Part shown: positions 16,883 to 26,839 of the stretch, piece after piece
How positions within the stretch are numbered: position 1 is the first letter of the stretch
Layout of the letters: each line of letters opens with the position of its first letter
Notes under the pieces: generated by a model
What the model saw: the letters and a program-made list of their open reading frames with translations, nothing else
Database searches by the model: none
Told to the model about the DNA's origin: nothing
Made by a program: the position numbers and the translations under genes
Source: Flavobacterium sp. N3904
GTDB lineage: Bacteria; Bacteroidota; Bacteroidia; Flavobacteriales; Flavobacteriaceae
Assembly: GCF_025947305.1 (NCBI RefSeq)
Contig: NZ_CP110009.1
Span: forward strand, 1,711,001-1,775,000
Length of the DNA stretch: 64,000 nucleotides
Reading direction: 5' to 3'

Positions 16883-17884
16883 ATGTCAACAATTCAAGAA
16901 GAAATAAAAAAGAGAATACTCGTGCTCGATGGAGCAATGGGGACAATGCTGCAACGTTATAATTTCTCCGAAGAAGATTTTCGTGGCGAACGATTCAAAG
17001 ATTTCCCGCATCCGCTAAAGGGGAACAATGATTTATTGTCTCTCACGCAACCACAGGCCATAAAAGCCGTGCACGCCGCCTATTTTGAGGCAGGAGCTGA
17101 TATTGTGGAAACCAATACTTTCTCAGGAACCACTATAGGAATGGCGGATTATCACTTGGAGGATTTAGTTTATGAATTGAATTACGAATCGGCCAAACTA
17201 GCCCGTGAAGTAGCCGATGAATTCACAGCCAAAAATCCAAACCAGCCTCGCTTTGTTGCCGGTTCAATTGGACCGACAAACCGTACGGCAAGTATGTCAC
17301 CGGACGTAAACGACCCGGGATACAGAGCCGTAACTTTTGATGATTTACGTACCGCCTACAAACAACAAGTCGAAGCCTTAATGGACGGCGGGTGCGACTT
17401 GCTTTTGGTAGAAACAATTTTTGATACGCTAAATGCCAAAGCGGCACTTTTCGCCATCGAACAAGTAAAAGAAGAACGCAATATTGATATTCCAATTATG
17501 GTTTCGGGAACTATTACCGATGCTTCGGGAAGAACACTTTCTGGGCAAACGGTTGAAGCCTTTTTGGTTTCAGTATCGCATATTCCGTTGTTGAGCGTAG
17601 GATTCAATTGTGCCCTTGGTGCCGATTTATTGAAACCGTATTTGCAAACTTTGTCGCATAACACTTCTTTCAACGTGTCGGCGCATCCAAATGCTGGATT
17701 GCCAAACGCTTTTGGGGAATACGATGAAACACCGGAAGAAATGCAAGCCCAAATTAAAAGTTATTTAGACGATAATTTAATAAACATAATAGGCGGTTGT
17801 TGCGGAACAACTCCAAACCATATTAAATTGATTGCTGATATTGCCAAGGATTACAAGCCTAGAGTTTCGACTGCGGTGATGTAA
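16883..17884 (+). CDS. metH: Methionine synthase, homocysteine-binding half (split MetH, N-terminal part)
   Basis: A 333-residue homocysteine S-methyltransferase barrel equal to module 1 of cobalamin-dependent MetH. It begins with [15 protein letters not shown], and the zinc ligands are Cys243 (GFNCALGAD) and Cys306/Cys307 ([10 protein letters not shown]). The folate, cobalamin and activation modules are on the separate gene at 18653. Split metH is common in Bacteroidota, but here the halves are separated by about 770 bp holding another gene and a repeat. Controlled by the S-box upstream. Confidence 0.92.
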   Translation: MSTIQEEIKKRILVLDGAMGTMLQRYNFSEEDFRGERFKDFPHPLKGNNDLLSLTQPQAIKAVHAAYFEAGADIVETNTFSGTTIGMADYHLEDLVYELNYESAKLAREVADEFTAKNPNQPRFVAGSIGPTNRTASMSPDVNDPGYRAVTFDDLRTAYKQQVEALMDGGCDLLLVETIFDTLNAKAALFAIEQVKEERNIDIPIMVSGTITDASGRTLSGQTVEAFLVSVSHIPLLSVGFNCALGADLLKPYLQTLSHNTSFNVSAHPNAGLPNAFGEYDETPEEMQAQIKSYLDDNLINIIGGCCGTTPNHIKLIADIAKDYKPRVSTAVM

Positions 17885-17952
17885 ATTGATAAAATTGTAA
17901 TAGTTCCAAGATGAAATTTGAGTTTAGTGATAAATAAATTTTTTTAAAACCA

Positions 17953-18342
17953 ATGTATTATTTTGTTTTAATAACGATAGTTCTTTTGACGAACTATTTT
18001 ATATATAAAATATTAAAGAAAAAGGATGGTTTAATTGAATTACTAGGATATTGCATCTTTATTTTTTTTGGTATTATATTAATAACAAAAATTTATGATT
18101 TTACTATTCATATAGCTAGTATGCCTAAAAGTCAAAGCATTTTTATTTTTTTAAGTTTTAGTTGGGGCATATCTATAATGAATTTAATAAAAAAATATAA
18201 TAACAGGAGAGTTGACATTTATAAGCAACTTAATTTGGTAGAATATTTTGGGGAAATTACATTTCTGAAATTTTTTTCTATACTTATAACTGTTTTTCAG
18301 ATATATTTAATTTTTTCAAAAATAGTTTATGAACTAAATTAA
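17953..18342 (+). CDS. Hypothetical membrane protein between the metH halves
   Basis: A 129-residue protein with about four hydrophobic segments (residues about 1-17, 28-50, 58-78, 103-125) and a short charged loop KKYNNRRVDIYK. I do not recognise a family. The gene is markedly AT-richer than both metH parts and its start ATG at 17953 is 69 bp after metH-N. It looks like an insertion into the metH-metF operon; a link to methionine metabolism is not indicated. Confidence 0.55.
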   Translation: MYYFVLITIVLLTNYFIYKILKKKDGLIELLGYCIFIFFGIILITKIYDFTIHIASMPKSQSIFIFLSFSWGISIMNLIKKYNNRRVDIYKQLNLVEYFGEITFLKFFSILITVFQIYLIFSKIVYELN

Positions 18343-18437
18343 TAATGAAACAGATATGACGGATTTGCAATCCGTGCCCGCAAAGAGAGTCAAATAAAAG
18401 GTTTTGGAAAAAACTAAAAGTTGATTTATAGCACAAT

Positions 18438-18513
18438 GCCCGCGTGAGGGATAGAAGTGGAGCTTTTTTATTGATTTTTTCATCAAGAAAAAAAGCGGGA
18501 ACGTATAGCCCGA
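18438..18513 (+). repeat. Flavobacterial palindromic intergenic element, copy b
   Basis: It reads GCCCGCGTGAGGGATAGAAG, TGGAGCTTTTTT, the hairpin TTGAT/ATCAA, AAAAAAAGCGGGAACG, TATAGCCCG. It belongs to the GTGAGGGATAGAAGTGGA sub-type of the family. A second small hairpin (GACCC...GGGTC, 18512-18535) follows. The gap 18343-18652 otherwise holds nothing I recognise. Confidence 0.7.
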
Positions 18514-18652
18514 CCCGACCTTTTTTGGAGGGTCACGCCCAAATAAAGTTGAAATTAAAATAAAATATAGCTGCAGTTTTTTGGACCGTAGACAAAATAA
18601 TAAAAACTTAGAACCTAATTCACATAGGAACTTAGTAACTCAAAATAAAAAA

Positions 18653-21334
18653 ATGGGACACAATAAACATAGAAGAAACCTGGTATTGTCGGGATTGGAG
18701 CCTTTAATCATTACGCCGGACAGTGTATTTGTGAATGTTGGGGAAAGAACCAATGTAACAGGTTCTAGAAAGTTCCTTCGATTGATCAAGGAAGAAAAAT
18801 ACGAGGAAGCACTGGATATTGCGAGACAGCAGGTAGAAGGAGGCGCGCAAATTATCGATATTAATATGGATGAGGGGATGCTTGACGGCGTTTATGCGAT
18901 GACCAAATTCCTGAATCTGATTGCCGCCGAGCCGGATATTTCTCGTGTGCCCATTATGATTGACAGCTCGAAGTGGGAAATCATAGAGGCTGGTTTGAAA
19001 GTGGTTCAGGGAAAATGTGTGGTAAACTCGATTTCGCTAAAAGAAGGAGAGGAAGCTTTTATACACCATGCCAAATTAATCAAACGTTACGGTGCTGCTG
19101 CAATTATTATGGCTTTTGATGAGGTGGGACAAGCCGATAATTTTGATAGAAGAGTTGAAATTTGCCAACGCTCGTATGATATTTTGGTAAACAAAGTTGG
19201 TTTTCCTGCACAGGATATTATTTTCGATTTGAATATATTCCCCGTGGCAACTGGTATGGAGGAACACCGCTTGAACGCTTTGGATTTCTTTAGAGGAACC
19301 AAATGGGTTCGGGAAAATTTACCGCACGCACACATCAGCGGCGGGGTGAGTAACGTTTCGTTTTCGTTTAGAGGAAATGACACAGTGAGAGAAGCGATGC
19401 ACTCGGTTTTCTTGTATCACGCCATTAAAAACGGAATGACAATGGGAATTGTAAATCCGGAAATGTTGTCGATTTACGATGAGATTCCAAAAGATTTATT
19501 GGAACATGTAGAAGATGTAATCTTGGACAGACGTGACGATGCCACAGAACGTTTATTGGACTTTGCAGAAAATGTAAAAGGCGATGCCAAAAGCAATGAA
19601 GTTGCTGTGCAAGAATGGCGTTCGGGAACAGTTCAGGAAAGAATCACGCATTCTTTGGTAAAAGGAATAGATGCCTTTATAGAAATTGATGTAGAGGAAG
19701 CTCGTTTAGCTGCCACAAAACCGATTGAAGTTATCGAAATCAATTTGATGACGGGGATGAATGTTGTGGGAGATTTGTTTGGATCTGGGAAAATGTTTTT
19801 GCCACAGGTGGTAAAATCGGCTCGTGTGATGAAAAAAGCGGTAGCTTATTTATTACCATTTATTGAAGCTGCTAAACAGGTAGGGGACAAATCTGGAAAC
19901 GGAAAGATCCTGATGGCAACCGTAAAAGGGGATGTTCACGATATTGGTAAAAATATTGTTTCGGTGGTGTTGGCCTGTAATAATTATGAGATCGTAGATT
20001 TAGGTGTTATGGTGCCTCCCGAAAAAATTATTGCAGCTGCTATAGAACATGAAGTAGATATTATTGGATTGAGCGGATTGATCACGCCGTCTTTGGACGA
20101 AATGGTGTATCTCGCCAAAGAATTGGATAAAAGAGGAATGAAAATTCCAGTGATGATTGGTGGCGCAACCACTTCACGTGCACATACTGCCGTGAAAATT
20201 GCACCTCAATACAGAGAAACCGTGATTCACGTAAACGATGCGTCAAGAGCGGTTACCGTTGCTGGAAATTTATTGGATCACAATAGAAAAATTTATGCCA
20301 GCGATATTCGTGCCGATTACGATGCATTTAGAGAAACGTTTTTGAATCGTTCGCGCGACAAGAATTTCTTGACGATTGAGCAAGCCCGTAAGAATAAATT
20401 GCAATTGGATTGGAGGCATTTTGAACCTGTAAAACCAAAAGTTATTGGCGAGCAAATTGTTGAAGTGGATTTGGATGTGTTGGTTCCTTATATTGATTGG
20501 ACTCCGTTTTTCAGAACTTGGGAATTGTTCGGGAAATATCCGGCGATTTTGACGGATGAAGTTGTGGGTGAACAAGCCACTTCTGTTTTTGCGGATGCAC
20601 AAGCAATGTTGGAAGTAATTTTGAAAGAGAAAAAATTACAAGCCAAAGGAATCTACGGAATCTTCCATGCGAATCAAATCAATGATGACGATATTGAGTT
20701 GACTGATGAAAACGGAAAACCATTACAGACATTCTTGACTTTGCGTCAGCAGTCACAAAAAACAAAAGGAGCTCCAAATATTGCATTGGCCGATTTTATT
20801 GCACCAAAAGAAAGCGGAAAAGTGGATTATATGGGAGCGTTTTGCGTGACCACCGGTTTTGGCGTTGACGAATGGGCGGCTGAATTCGAAAAGGATTTGG
20901 ACGATTACAATTCGATTATGGTCAAAGCTTTGGCTGACCGTTTTGCAGAAGCATTCGCCGAATATTTACACGAAAAAATCCGTAAAGAAATTTGGGGTTA
21001 TGAGGCCGATGAGGTTTTAAGCAAACAGGCACTTATTGAAGAAGATTATAAAGGAATTCGTCCGGCACCGGGTTATCCTGCCTGTCCGGATCACTTGGAA
21101 AAACCAACTATTTGGAAACTGTTGAATGTGGAGGCAGCAATTGGAGTGACCTTGACCGAAAGTATGGCCATGTGGCCCGCTTCATCTGTTTCTGGTTATT
21201 ATTTTGGAAATCCTGAAAGTAAGTATTTTGGTCTTGGAAAAATAAAAGAAGATCAGGTTATTGATTACGCCAAACGAAGAAGTGTTTCAAACGAAGTCGC
21301 TATGAAATGGTTGAATCCGAATATTGCAGATTAA
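18653..21334 (+). CDS. metH: Methionine synthase, folate/cobalamin/activation part (split MetH, C-terminal part)
   Basis: About 893 residues. The opening [27 protein letters not shown] is the pterin-binding (folate) module. The cobalamin module has DVHDIG with axial His429 and the later [10 protein letters not shown] and [11 protein letters not shown], and the C-terminal activation module carries [12 protein letters not shown] for SAM binding. ATG 18653 is preferred, since homology to MetH begins just after it; the frame stays open to a TTG at 18581. Together with the N-terminal protein it transfers methyl from methyltetrahydrofolate to homocysteine. metF follows at 95 bp. Confidence 0.94.
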   Translation: MGHNKHRRNLVLSGLEPLIITPDSVFVNVGERTNVTGSRKFLRLIKEEKYEEALDIARQQVEGGAQIIDINMDEGMLDGVYAMTKFLNLIAAEPDISRVPIMIDSSKWEIIEAGLKVVQGKCVVNSISLKEGEEAFIHHAKLIKRYGAAAIIMAFDEVGQADNFDRRVEICQRSYDILVNKVGFPAQDIIFDLNIFPVATGMEEHRLNALDFFRGTKWVRENLPHAHISGGVSNVSFSFRGNDTVREAMHSVFLYHAIKNGMTMGIVNPEMLSIYDEIPKDLLEHVEDVILDRRDDATERLLDFAENVKGDAKSNEVAVQEWRSGTVQERITHSLVKGIDAFIEIDVEEARLAATKPIEVIEINLMTGMNVVGDLFGSGKMFLPQVVKSARVMKKAVAYLLPFIEAAKQVGDKSGNGKILMATVKGDVHDIGKNIVSVVLACNNYEIVDLGVMVPPEKIIAAAIEHEVDIIGLSGLITPSLDEMVYLAKELDKRGMKIPVMIGGATTSRAHTAVKIAPQYRETVIHVNDASRAVTVAGNLLDHNRKIYASDIRADYDAFRETFLNRSRDKNFLTIEQARKNKLQLDWRHFEPVKPKVIGEQIVEVDLDVLVPYIDWTPFFRTWELFGKYPAILTDEVVGEQATSVFADAQAMLEVILKEKKLQAKGIYGIFHANQINDDDIELTDENGKPLQTFLTLRQQSQKTKGAPNIALADFIAPKESGKVDYMGAFCVTTGFGVDEWAAEFEKDLDDYNSIMVKALADRFAEAFAEYLHEKIRKEIWGYEADEVLSKQALIEEDYKGIRPAPGYPACPDHLEKPTIWKLLNVEAAIGVTLTESMAMWPASSVSGYYFGNPESKYFGLGKIKEDQVIDYAKRRSVSNEVAMKWLNPNIAD

Positions 21335-21345
21335 AAATAGTTTAA

Positions 21346-21424
21346 AGTTGAAATTTTGTTTAAAGTTTAAAGGTTAAAGTTGTTCGAGAGAACCTTAAAC
21401 CTTAAACCTTAAACTTCAAACTAA
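21346..21424. repeat. TTTAAAG / CCTTAAAC microrepeat hairpin
   Basis: TTTAAAGTTTAAAGG units on the left face ACCTTAAACCTTAAACC units on the right around GTTCGAGAGAAC, giving an imperfect hairpin. It fills most of the gap between metH-C and metF. Confidence 0.55.
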
Positions 21425-21429
21425 AGAAA

Positions 21430-22386
21430 ATGAAAGTAACAGAACATATAGAAAATGCCAAAGGAGAAACGTTATTCTCTTTCGAAATTATTCCGCCGCA
21501 GAAAGGCAAAAGCATTCAGGAGTTATACGACAATATTGACCCGTTGATGGAGTTCAAACCGCCATTTATAGATGTAACTACTTCACGTGAAGAGTATATT
21601 TATGTAGATAAAGGCAATGGTTTACTAGAAAAAAAACTGACTAGAATGCGTCCTGGAACCTTGGGGATTTGCGCTTCTATTAAACATAAATACAATGTGG
21701 ATACGGTTCCTCATGTGCTTTGTGGTGGTTTCACTAAAGAGGAAACAGAATATTTGTTGGTCGATTGTCATTATTTAGGAATTGACAATGTTATGGCGCT
21801 TCGTGGTGATGCGATGAAAGACGAACAGTCCTTTGTACCCAAAGAAGGTGGAAATAATTATGCATCCGACTTAGTGAGTCAAATTTATCAATTGAATAAC
21901 GGAAAGTATTTACACGATGTAATGGACATCGACAACAAAGCCGATTTTTGCATTGGAGTGGCCGGTTATCCAGAGAAACATTTGGAATCACCTTCTCTAA
22001 TTTCGGACTTAAAAAGGCTGAAAGAAAAAGTGGATGCTGGAGCCGATTATGTAGTGACACAAATGTTTTTTGATAATGCCAAATATTTTGAGTTTGTTGC
22101 CAAAGCCAGAGAAATGGGAATCACCGTTCCGATTATTCCAGGGATTAAGCCGATTGCAGTACAAAGACATTTACAAGTTTTGCCTCAAATTTTCCGTATC
22201 GATTTACCCGAAGATTTGATAAATGCTGTGGATAAATGTAAGAATAATGCTGAAATACGTCAAGTAGGAATTGAATGGGCCATTCAGCAATCCATAGAAT
22301 TGAAAGCAGCAGGAGTTCCTGTTTTGCATTATTATTCTATGGGAAAATCAGAAAATATTAGACAAATAGCGAGCAAGGTTTTTTAA
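21430..22386 (+). CDS. metF: 5,10-methylenetetrahydrofolate reductase (NAD(P)H)
   Basis: A 318-residue TIM-barrel flavoenzyme making the methyltetrahydrofolate used by MetH. Family marks are FSFEIIPPQKGKS (residues about 11-23), the active-site region VTTSREEY, ALRGD, and VTQMFFDNAKYFEF and PGIKPI further on. Length is that of bacterial MetF (about 300). It closes the methionine branch behind the S-box at 16534. Confidence 0.96.
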   Translation: MKVTEHIENAKGETLFSFEIIPPQKGKSIQELYDNIDPLMEFKPPFIDVTTSREEYIYVDKGNGLLEKKLTRMRPGTLGICASIKHKYNVDTVPHVLCGGFTKEETEYLLVDCHYLGIDNVMALRGDAMKDEQSFVPKEGGNNYASDLVSQIYQLNNGKYLHDVMDIDNKADFCIGVAGYPEKHLESPSLISDLKRLKEKVDAGADYVVTQMFFDNAKYFEFVAKAREMGITVPIIPGIKPIAVQRHLQVLPQIFRIDLPEDLINAVDKCKNNAEIRQVGIEWAIQQSIELKAAGVPVLHYYSMGKSENIRQIASKVF

Positions 22387-22413
22387 ATAAAAAATTAGTA
22401 TTAATTTCAATTT

Positions 22414-22452
22414 GAAATACTCGATTGGTTATTTTAACTGATTGAGTATTTC
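22414..22452. terminator. Bidirectional terminator between metF and gldA
   Basis: GAAATACTC (22414-22422) pairs with GAGTATTTC (22444-22452), with further pairing inside. A T-rich tract follows on the plus strand and A-rich sequence precedes it, so it can serve both convergent genes. Confidence 0.75.
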
Positions 22453-22483
22453 TTTTTTCTATAAAAATCTTTAGGCTGCTAAT

Positions 22484-23380
22484 TTACTTCGTAATTTCCC
22501 TAAACATAGCTTCCAAATTCTTGTTCTTTTGATTGAGCTGTAATGTCTTTAAGCCATTGTCGTAAGCAAAATCAAAAACGGTTGGGCGCATATCTTTATC
22601 CGAAACAAAAATTAATTCCCAAGAACTGCCCTGAATGTTTTTATACGATTTTAAATGCGGAATTTGAGCAATAAGATTTTCTTCCACTTTCAAATCAAAT
22701 TCGACTTCGATTACTTGTTCCTTATCGGCAGAGATTAAGTTGTCTAGTTTTTTGTCGGCAACTATTTTTCCTTTGTCGATTATGATTACTCGGTCGCAAA
22801 TCGCTTCGACTTCCTGCATAATGTGTGTGGAAAGAAAAACCGTCTTGTCTTTCCCGACGTTTTTAATCACGTTTCTGATTTCGACCAATTGATTTGGATC
22901 CAATCCTGTTGTGGGTTCGTCTAGTATCAAAACATCTGGATTGTGCAATAAGGCATTGGCCAATCCAACACGTTGGCGATATCCTTTAGACAATTGTCCT
23001 ATTTTTTTATGACTTCCGGTTTGTAAACCGGTAATCTGAATTACCTCTTCGATTCTTGATTTTTCTACTTTATAAACATCGGCATTAAAAGCCAAATACT
23101 CTCTCACATACAAATCCAAATACAACGGGTTGTGTTCTGGTAAATAACCAATAGAAAGCTGCACTGATTTTTCTTGGGTATTTACATCAAAACTATTCAC
23201 TATTGCAACACCAGAATCTGCGTTAATATAAGTCGTCAAAATTTTCATCAAAGTCGATTTTCCGGCGCCATTAGGCCCTAAAAAACCAACAATCTCTCCT
23301 TTTTTAACAGCAAATGAAATGTTGTCTAATGCTTTTTGGGCGCCATAACTTTTCGAAATGTTTTTTACTTCTATTGACAT
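22484..23380 (-). CDS. gldA: Gliding-motility ABC transporter ATPase GldA
   Basis: A 298-residue ABC ATPase: Walker A GPNGAGKST (residues about 35-43), signature LSKGYRQR, Walker B VLILDEPTTGLDP and the H-loop STH. The sequence has the GldA pattern (IGYLPEHNPLYLDLYVREYL and a C-terminal extension ending NKNLEAMFREITK). GldA works with the membrane proteins GldF and GldG, which are not in this window, in flavobacterial gliding. A CAAAAGTA (TACTTTTG on the minus strand) at 23398-23405 is a candidate -7 box. Confidence 0.85.
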   Translation of the reverse strand: MSIEVKNISKSYGAQKALDNISFAVKKGEIVGFLGPNGAGKSTLMKILTTYINADSGVAIVNSFDVNTQEKSVQLSIGYLPEHNPLYLDLYVREYLAFNADVYKVEKSRIEEVIQITGLQTGSHKKIGQLSKGYRQRVGLANALLHNPDVLILDEPTTGLDPNQLVEIRNVIKNVGKDKTVFLSTHIMQEVEAICDRVIIIDKGKIVADKKLDNLISADKEQVIEVEFDLKVEENLIAQIPHLKSYKNIQGSSWELIFVSDKDMRPTVFDFAYDNGLKTLQLNQKNKNLEAMFREITK

Positions 23381-23571
23381 AAAAATTTTATTTGTTGCAA
23401 AAGTAAATAGAAAATGTATAGTTCTCCATTAATAGACAAAATTTATATTTTGATTGATAAATAATCAAAATACTTAGGACAAATAAAATTAATTCGAATT
23501 GTATGAAAATTATTAATTACTGGCACAGTTCTTGTTAAATATTTACTAATTTTTAACAAATCAAATAAACT

Positions 23572-24153
23572 ATGAAAAAAACATTAGTAATTCTTGCTTT
23601 GGCTATGATAAGCTTTGCAAATGCTCAAAAAGGGACGGTTTTGGTATCAGGAAATATGGGATTTGTTTCCCAGAAAGAGTCTACTCAATCGAATGACTCC
23701 AAAAATAAATATGTCAGTTTTTACCCGAAAGTAGGATATCAGTTCAAGGATAATTGGACTCTTGGAATTGAATCTGGATTCTCATCTGCTAAAAATGAGT
23801 ATACTAGTCAGGAAAGTATATCTAAAAACTTCACAGCAGGGGCTTTTGTTCGATATTCAAAATCATTAAGTCCAATGTTTTTATTATATGCGGATTTGGG
23901 AGCTGGTTACCAGAATCGTAAAGTAACTGATACTTATCCATTACAGCCTAGCTCAACATTTACACTTGATGGAGTTTATATGAATTTGACCCCTGGTTTA
24001 TTTCTAAACATTAAAAATAATTTTGGATTGAATTTTGGTATTGGGGGCTTGTTATATTCCGATACAAAGAGTAATCAAACTAACGGGAGTAATCAATATT
24101 TTTATTTCAATTTTGGTCAATCGTTTACTGCAGGAATTTCAAAAAACTTTTAA
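23572..24153 (+). CDS. Outer-membrane beta-barrel protein
   Basis: A 193-residue exported protein. The signal peptide is MKKTLVILALAMISFANAQ with cleavage after residue 18 or 19. The mature part shows alternating polar/aromatic strands (YQFKDNWTLGIESGF, TAGAFVRYSKSL, LLYADLGAGYQNR, FYFNFGQSFTAGISKNF) and ends in Phe, as outer-membrane barrels do. It is an OmpA/Opa-like eight-strand barrel by inference. Ligand and role are unknown. A clear terminator follows. Confidence 0.8.
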   Translation: MKKTLVILALAMISFANAQKGTVLVSGNMGFVSQKESTQSNDSKNKYVSFYPKVGYQFKDNWTLGIESGFSSAKNEYTSQESISKNFTAGAFVRYSKSLSPMFLLYADLGAGYQNRKVTDTYPLQPSSTFTLDGVYMNLTPGLFLNIKNNFGLNFGIGGLLYSDTKSNQTNGSNQYFYFNFGQSFTAGISKNF

Positions 24154-24174
24154 TCTCTATTCTCTATAAATTTC

Positions 24175-24210
24175 AAAAAAGCATTCATGAAATCATGGAT
24201 GCTTTTTATT
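24175..24210 (+). terminator. Rho-independent terminator
   Basis: AAAAAGCATTCATG pairs with CATGGATGCTTTTT around a short loop and is followed by ATTTTT. Confidence 0.75.
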
Positions 24211-24262
24211 TTTAGAATTAATTTCATTAAGATTTATATATTTACAATTAAACTAAATCAAT

Positions 24263-25507
24263 ATGGGAAATTATCAATCGGGCAGTTTCTTGAAAAATTA
24301 CAGCAGTATTCTATTACTTCTTGGTGGAATAATGGTAGGTAGCATATTAGGTTTGGTTTTTGGAAATGGAGTTGAAGTCATAAGACCATTAGGCGATATC
24401 TTTCTGAATTTGCTTTTCACGGCGATCATTCCTCTAGTGTTTTTCACCATTGCTTCCTCCATCGCCAATTTGCAAAAAACCGAAAAACTGGGCAAACTAT
24501 TTGCGATAGTTTTGGGAGTATTTCTAACAACTGTGATTATTTCGGCCATTATCATGCTGATTGGGGTTTTGCTTTTTCCCATTCATCAGGGAATAACAAT
24601 CTCAAAAGTAGCCTTAGAAACCATTCAGGAAAGCAGCACGAGTTCTCAAATCACGCAACTTTTAACGGTAAATGATTTCTATGAAATATTATCTCGAAAA
24701 AATATGCTGGCACTTATATTGTTTTCTTTTCTAATCGGTTTTTCAACTTTGCGTGTAGGCGAAACCGGAAAAGATTTTGCTCGATTCCTGAATTCGGGTA
24801 ACGAAGTGATGAAACAATTACTTCATCTCATTATGAAAACGGCACCTGTCGGTCTTGGCGCTTATTTTGCGTATCAAGTCGGAATCTTCGGGCCACAATT
24901 ATTTGGTGCTTATGCCAAACCGTTGGCACTTTATTATGCTGTTTGTGCTTTTTATTTCATTGTATTTTTTAGTTTTTATGCTTTTTTCGCTGGCGGAAAT
25001 CAAGGACTTAAGCTGTTTTGGAAAAACAACATCACACCGGCATTTACCGCCGTAGGAACTTGCAGTAGCATCGCAACTATTCCAGCCAATCTCGAAGCGG
25101 CAAAGCAAATGAATATTCCAAGCCACATACGTAATCTTGTAATTCCGCTTGGAGCGCCTTTGCACAAAGATGGTTCCAGTATGTCGTCGATTGTCAAAAT
25201 TGCAGTTCTTTTTGCGCTGTTTGGCAAAGATTTAACGGATCCCTATACCCTAATTACAGCAATCGGTATCACTATAATAGTATCGATAGTCGAAGGTGGT
25301 ATTCCAAACGGTGGTTATATAGGAGAGATTCTGGCCATAACGGTGTATGGATTCCCGATGGAACAAGCCTTGCCTGCCGCCATGATTATAGGGACCTTAG
25401 TCGATCCCATCGCCACTTTGCTAAATGCCAATGGTGATTTAATTTGTGCAATGGTAGTCACCCGAATCTCCGAAGGCAAGAAATGGATTTCCCAAAGTAA
25501 CATCTAA
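24263..25507 (+). CDS. Dicarboxylate/amino acid:cation symporter
   Basis: A 414-residue transporter of the DAACS (GltP/GltT) family, with about eight membrane spans and two re-entrant loops. The serine-rich signature appears as TAVGTCSSIATIPANLEAAK, followed by PLGAPLHKDGSSMSSIVKIAVLFALFG and VEGGIPNGGYIGEIL. Likely to import glutamate, aspartate or C4-dicarboxylates with Na+ or H+. It stands alone. A weak hairpin AAAAGG/CCTTTT (25586-25604) may terminate it. Confidence 0.93.
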   Translation: MGNYQSGSFLKNYSSILLLLGGIMVGSILGLVFGNGVEVIRPLGDIFLNLLFTAIIPLVFFTIASSIANLQKTEKLGKLFAIVLGVFLTTVIISAIIMLIGVLLFPIHQGITISKVALETIQESSTSSQITQLLTVNDFYEILSRKNMLALILFSFLIGFSTLRVGETGKDFARFLNSGNEVMKQLLHLIMKTAPVGLGAYFAYQVGIFGPQLFGAYAKPLALYYAVCAFYFIVFFSFYAFFAGGNQGLKLFWKNNITPAFTAVGTCSSIATIPANLEAAKQMNIPSHIRNLVIPLGAPLHKDGSSMSSIVKIAVLFALFGKDLTDPYTLITAIGITIIVSIVEGGIPNGGYIGEILAITVYGFPMEQALPAAMIIGTLVDPIATLLNANGDLICAMVVTRISEGKKWISQSNI

Positions 25508-25585
25508 TCATACATTACCCCAGAAATGAGGCGTTTTTTCAACAACATTTAAAAGCAAAGGCACTCAAAAACACAATTTTTATAT

Positions 25586-25604
25586 AAAAGGCGGTTATCC
25601 TTTT
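25586..25604 (+). terminator. Possible terminator after the symporter gene
   Basis: AAAAGG pairs with CCTTTT around CGGTTAT, followed by ATTTTG. The stem is short. Confidence 0.4.
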
Positions 25605-25725
25605 ATTTTGTCGTTTGGAATTCAATAATTTTAGTGCTTAAAAAAGTGTTATTTTTATGAAATTATGACTCAGAATCCCTTTTAACAAACAAATCTTTTT
25701 TTGTTACATAAAAAATTATTTTTAT

Positions 25726-25756
25726 TTTGGCTGACTCAAAATATGTTATACATTTG
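25726..25756 (+). promoter_or_regulatory. Promoter of the pheA operon
   Basis: TTTG (25726-25729), exactly 19 bp, then TACATTTG (25749-25756) match the Bacteroidota consensus TTTG-N19-TAnnTTTG in full. The transcript would start near 25763, about 23 nt before the leader peptide. Confidence 0.8.
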
Positions 25757-25785
25757 CATTAAATAATTGAAAAACAAAGAATACA

Positions 25786-25842
25786 ATGTCAACTAACCGT
25801 TTTTATTTTAGCAACTCTTTTTATTTCTTCTTTAGGAAGTAA
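25786..25842 (+). CDS. Phenylalanine-rich leader peptide (pheL-type)
   Basis: ATG-to-TAA frame of 18 codons: MSTNRFYFSNSFYFFFRK. Six of 18 residues are Phe and two are Tyr, with FYF and FYFFF runs. It lies between a consensus promoter and a terminator just before prephenate dehydratase, the position and composition expected of an attenuation leader peptide. It should sense charged tRNA-Phe by ribosome stalling. It is not expected to have a function as a protein. Confidence 0.82.
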   Translation: MSTNRFYFSNSFYFFFRK

Positions 25843-25843
25843 G

Positions 25844-25924
25844 GGATTGTGCTATGGTTATTTGAAAGATTAAAAAACAAATAAAACTAATATACAATCC
25901 TGATGAAAATCAGGATTTTTTTTT
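25844..25924 (+). promoter_or_regulatory. Phe attenuator: antiterminator and terminator
   Basis: Terminator (3:4): AATCCTGAT (25896-25904), loop GAAA, ATCAGGATT (25909-25917), then a T7 run, a perfect 9-bp stem. Antiterminator (2:3): GGATTGT (25844-25850) pairs exactly with ACAATCC (25894-25900), which takes the left arm of the terminator. A weaker 1:2 pairing is possible between AGCAACTC (25810-25817, inside the leader peptide) and 25845-25853. Stalling at Phe codons would cover region 1 and free region 2. pheA starts seven bases after the T run. Confidence 0.82.
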
Positions 25925-25930
25925 GACCCA

Positions 25931-26758
25931 ATGAGAACGAAAATTGCAATACAAGGAATTAAAGGATCTTTCCACCATCAAGTGGCTCAAGACTATTTTT
26001 ATCAAAATGTAGAAGTGGATGAATGTCTGTCTTTTGAGGAATTGGTAGCTAGTTTATTGTCGGGAAAATCAGATCAGGCAGTAATGGCTATAGAAAATTC
26101 TATCGCTGGACCGATCATTCCAAATTATGCGTTGATTGACAAAAACAATCTACACATTATTGGGGAGCACTATTTGGATATTCACCAAAATTTAATGGCA
26201 CTCAAAGGTCAAAAGATTGAAGATATTCAGGAAGTACATTCCCATCCGATGGCTTTGTTGCAATGTATGGAATTCTTGAAAAAATATCCAAATATAAAAC
26301 TGGTTGAGGACAAGGATACTGCCGAAACAGCTAGAAGAATTCACGAAAAACAGCTAACGGGAATTGCAGCTATTGCCAGCAAAACAGCTTCCGAAATGTA
26401 TGATTTGGAAATCTTGGCACCAGAAATCCAGACAATAAACAATAACATGACACGCTTTGTTATTATTAAAAAAGAGAATTCGTTTGTAGCTGAAGAAGAA
26501 ATCAATAGAGCATCCATCAAATTCGAGTTGGATCACAAACGAGGTAGTCTGGCAGCGGTGCTAAATGTGATGAGCGATTGCAAATTGAATTTGACCAAAA
26601 TACAATCATTACCAAAAATTGAAACACCTTGGAAATATTCTTTTTTTGTGGATGTTACCTTCGATAAATATGAGGATTACGCCAAGTCCAAAGCATTGTT
26701 AACGATAATGGCCGAATATTTTAAAGTATTGGGAGAATACAAAAACACCAAACCATAA
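25931..26758 (+). CDS. pheA: Prephenate dehydratase
   Basis: A 275-residue enzyme turning prephenate to phenylpyruvate. The catalytic domain starts IAIQGIKGSFHHQVAQDYF and includes the TRF motif in NNMTRFVII. A C-terminal ACT domain (about residues 195-275) binds phenylalanine in the family; its ESRP-type motif is altered to KIQSLPK. There is no chorismate mutase domain; this is on the DAHP synthase downstream. The gene is first in an operon with an aminotransferase, tyrA and aroF-type genes, directly behind the Phe attenuator. Confidence 0.94.
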   Translation: MRTKIAIQGIKGSFHHQVAQDYFYQNVEVDECLSFEELVASLLSGKSDQAVMAIENSIAGPIIPNYALIDKNNLHIIGEHYLDIHQNLMALKGQKIEDIQEVHSHPMALLQCMEFLKKYPNIKLVEDKDTAETARRIHEKQLTGIAAIASKTASEMYDLEILAPEIQTINNNMTRFVIIKKENSFVAEEEINRASIKFELDHKRGSLAAVLNVMSDCKLNLTKIQSLPKIETPWKYSFFVDVTFDKYEDYAKSKALLTIMAEYFKVLGEYKNTKP

Positions 26759-26839
26759 TTTGGCATATAGTTAGAATTCAAAAGTAAAAAGGAAGCATAA
26801 AGCTTACGGCTTAAAGCCTAAAGCAAAAAAATAAAAATT

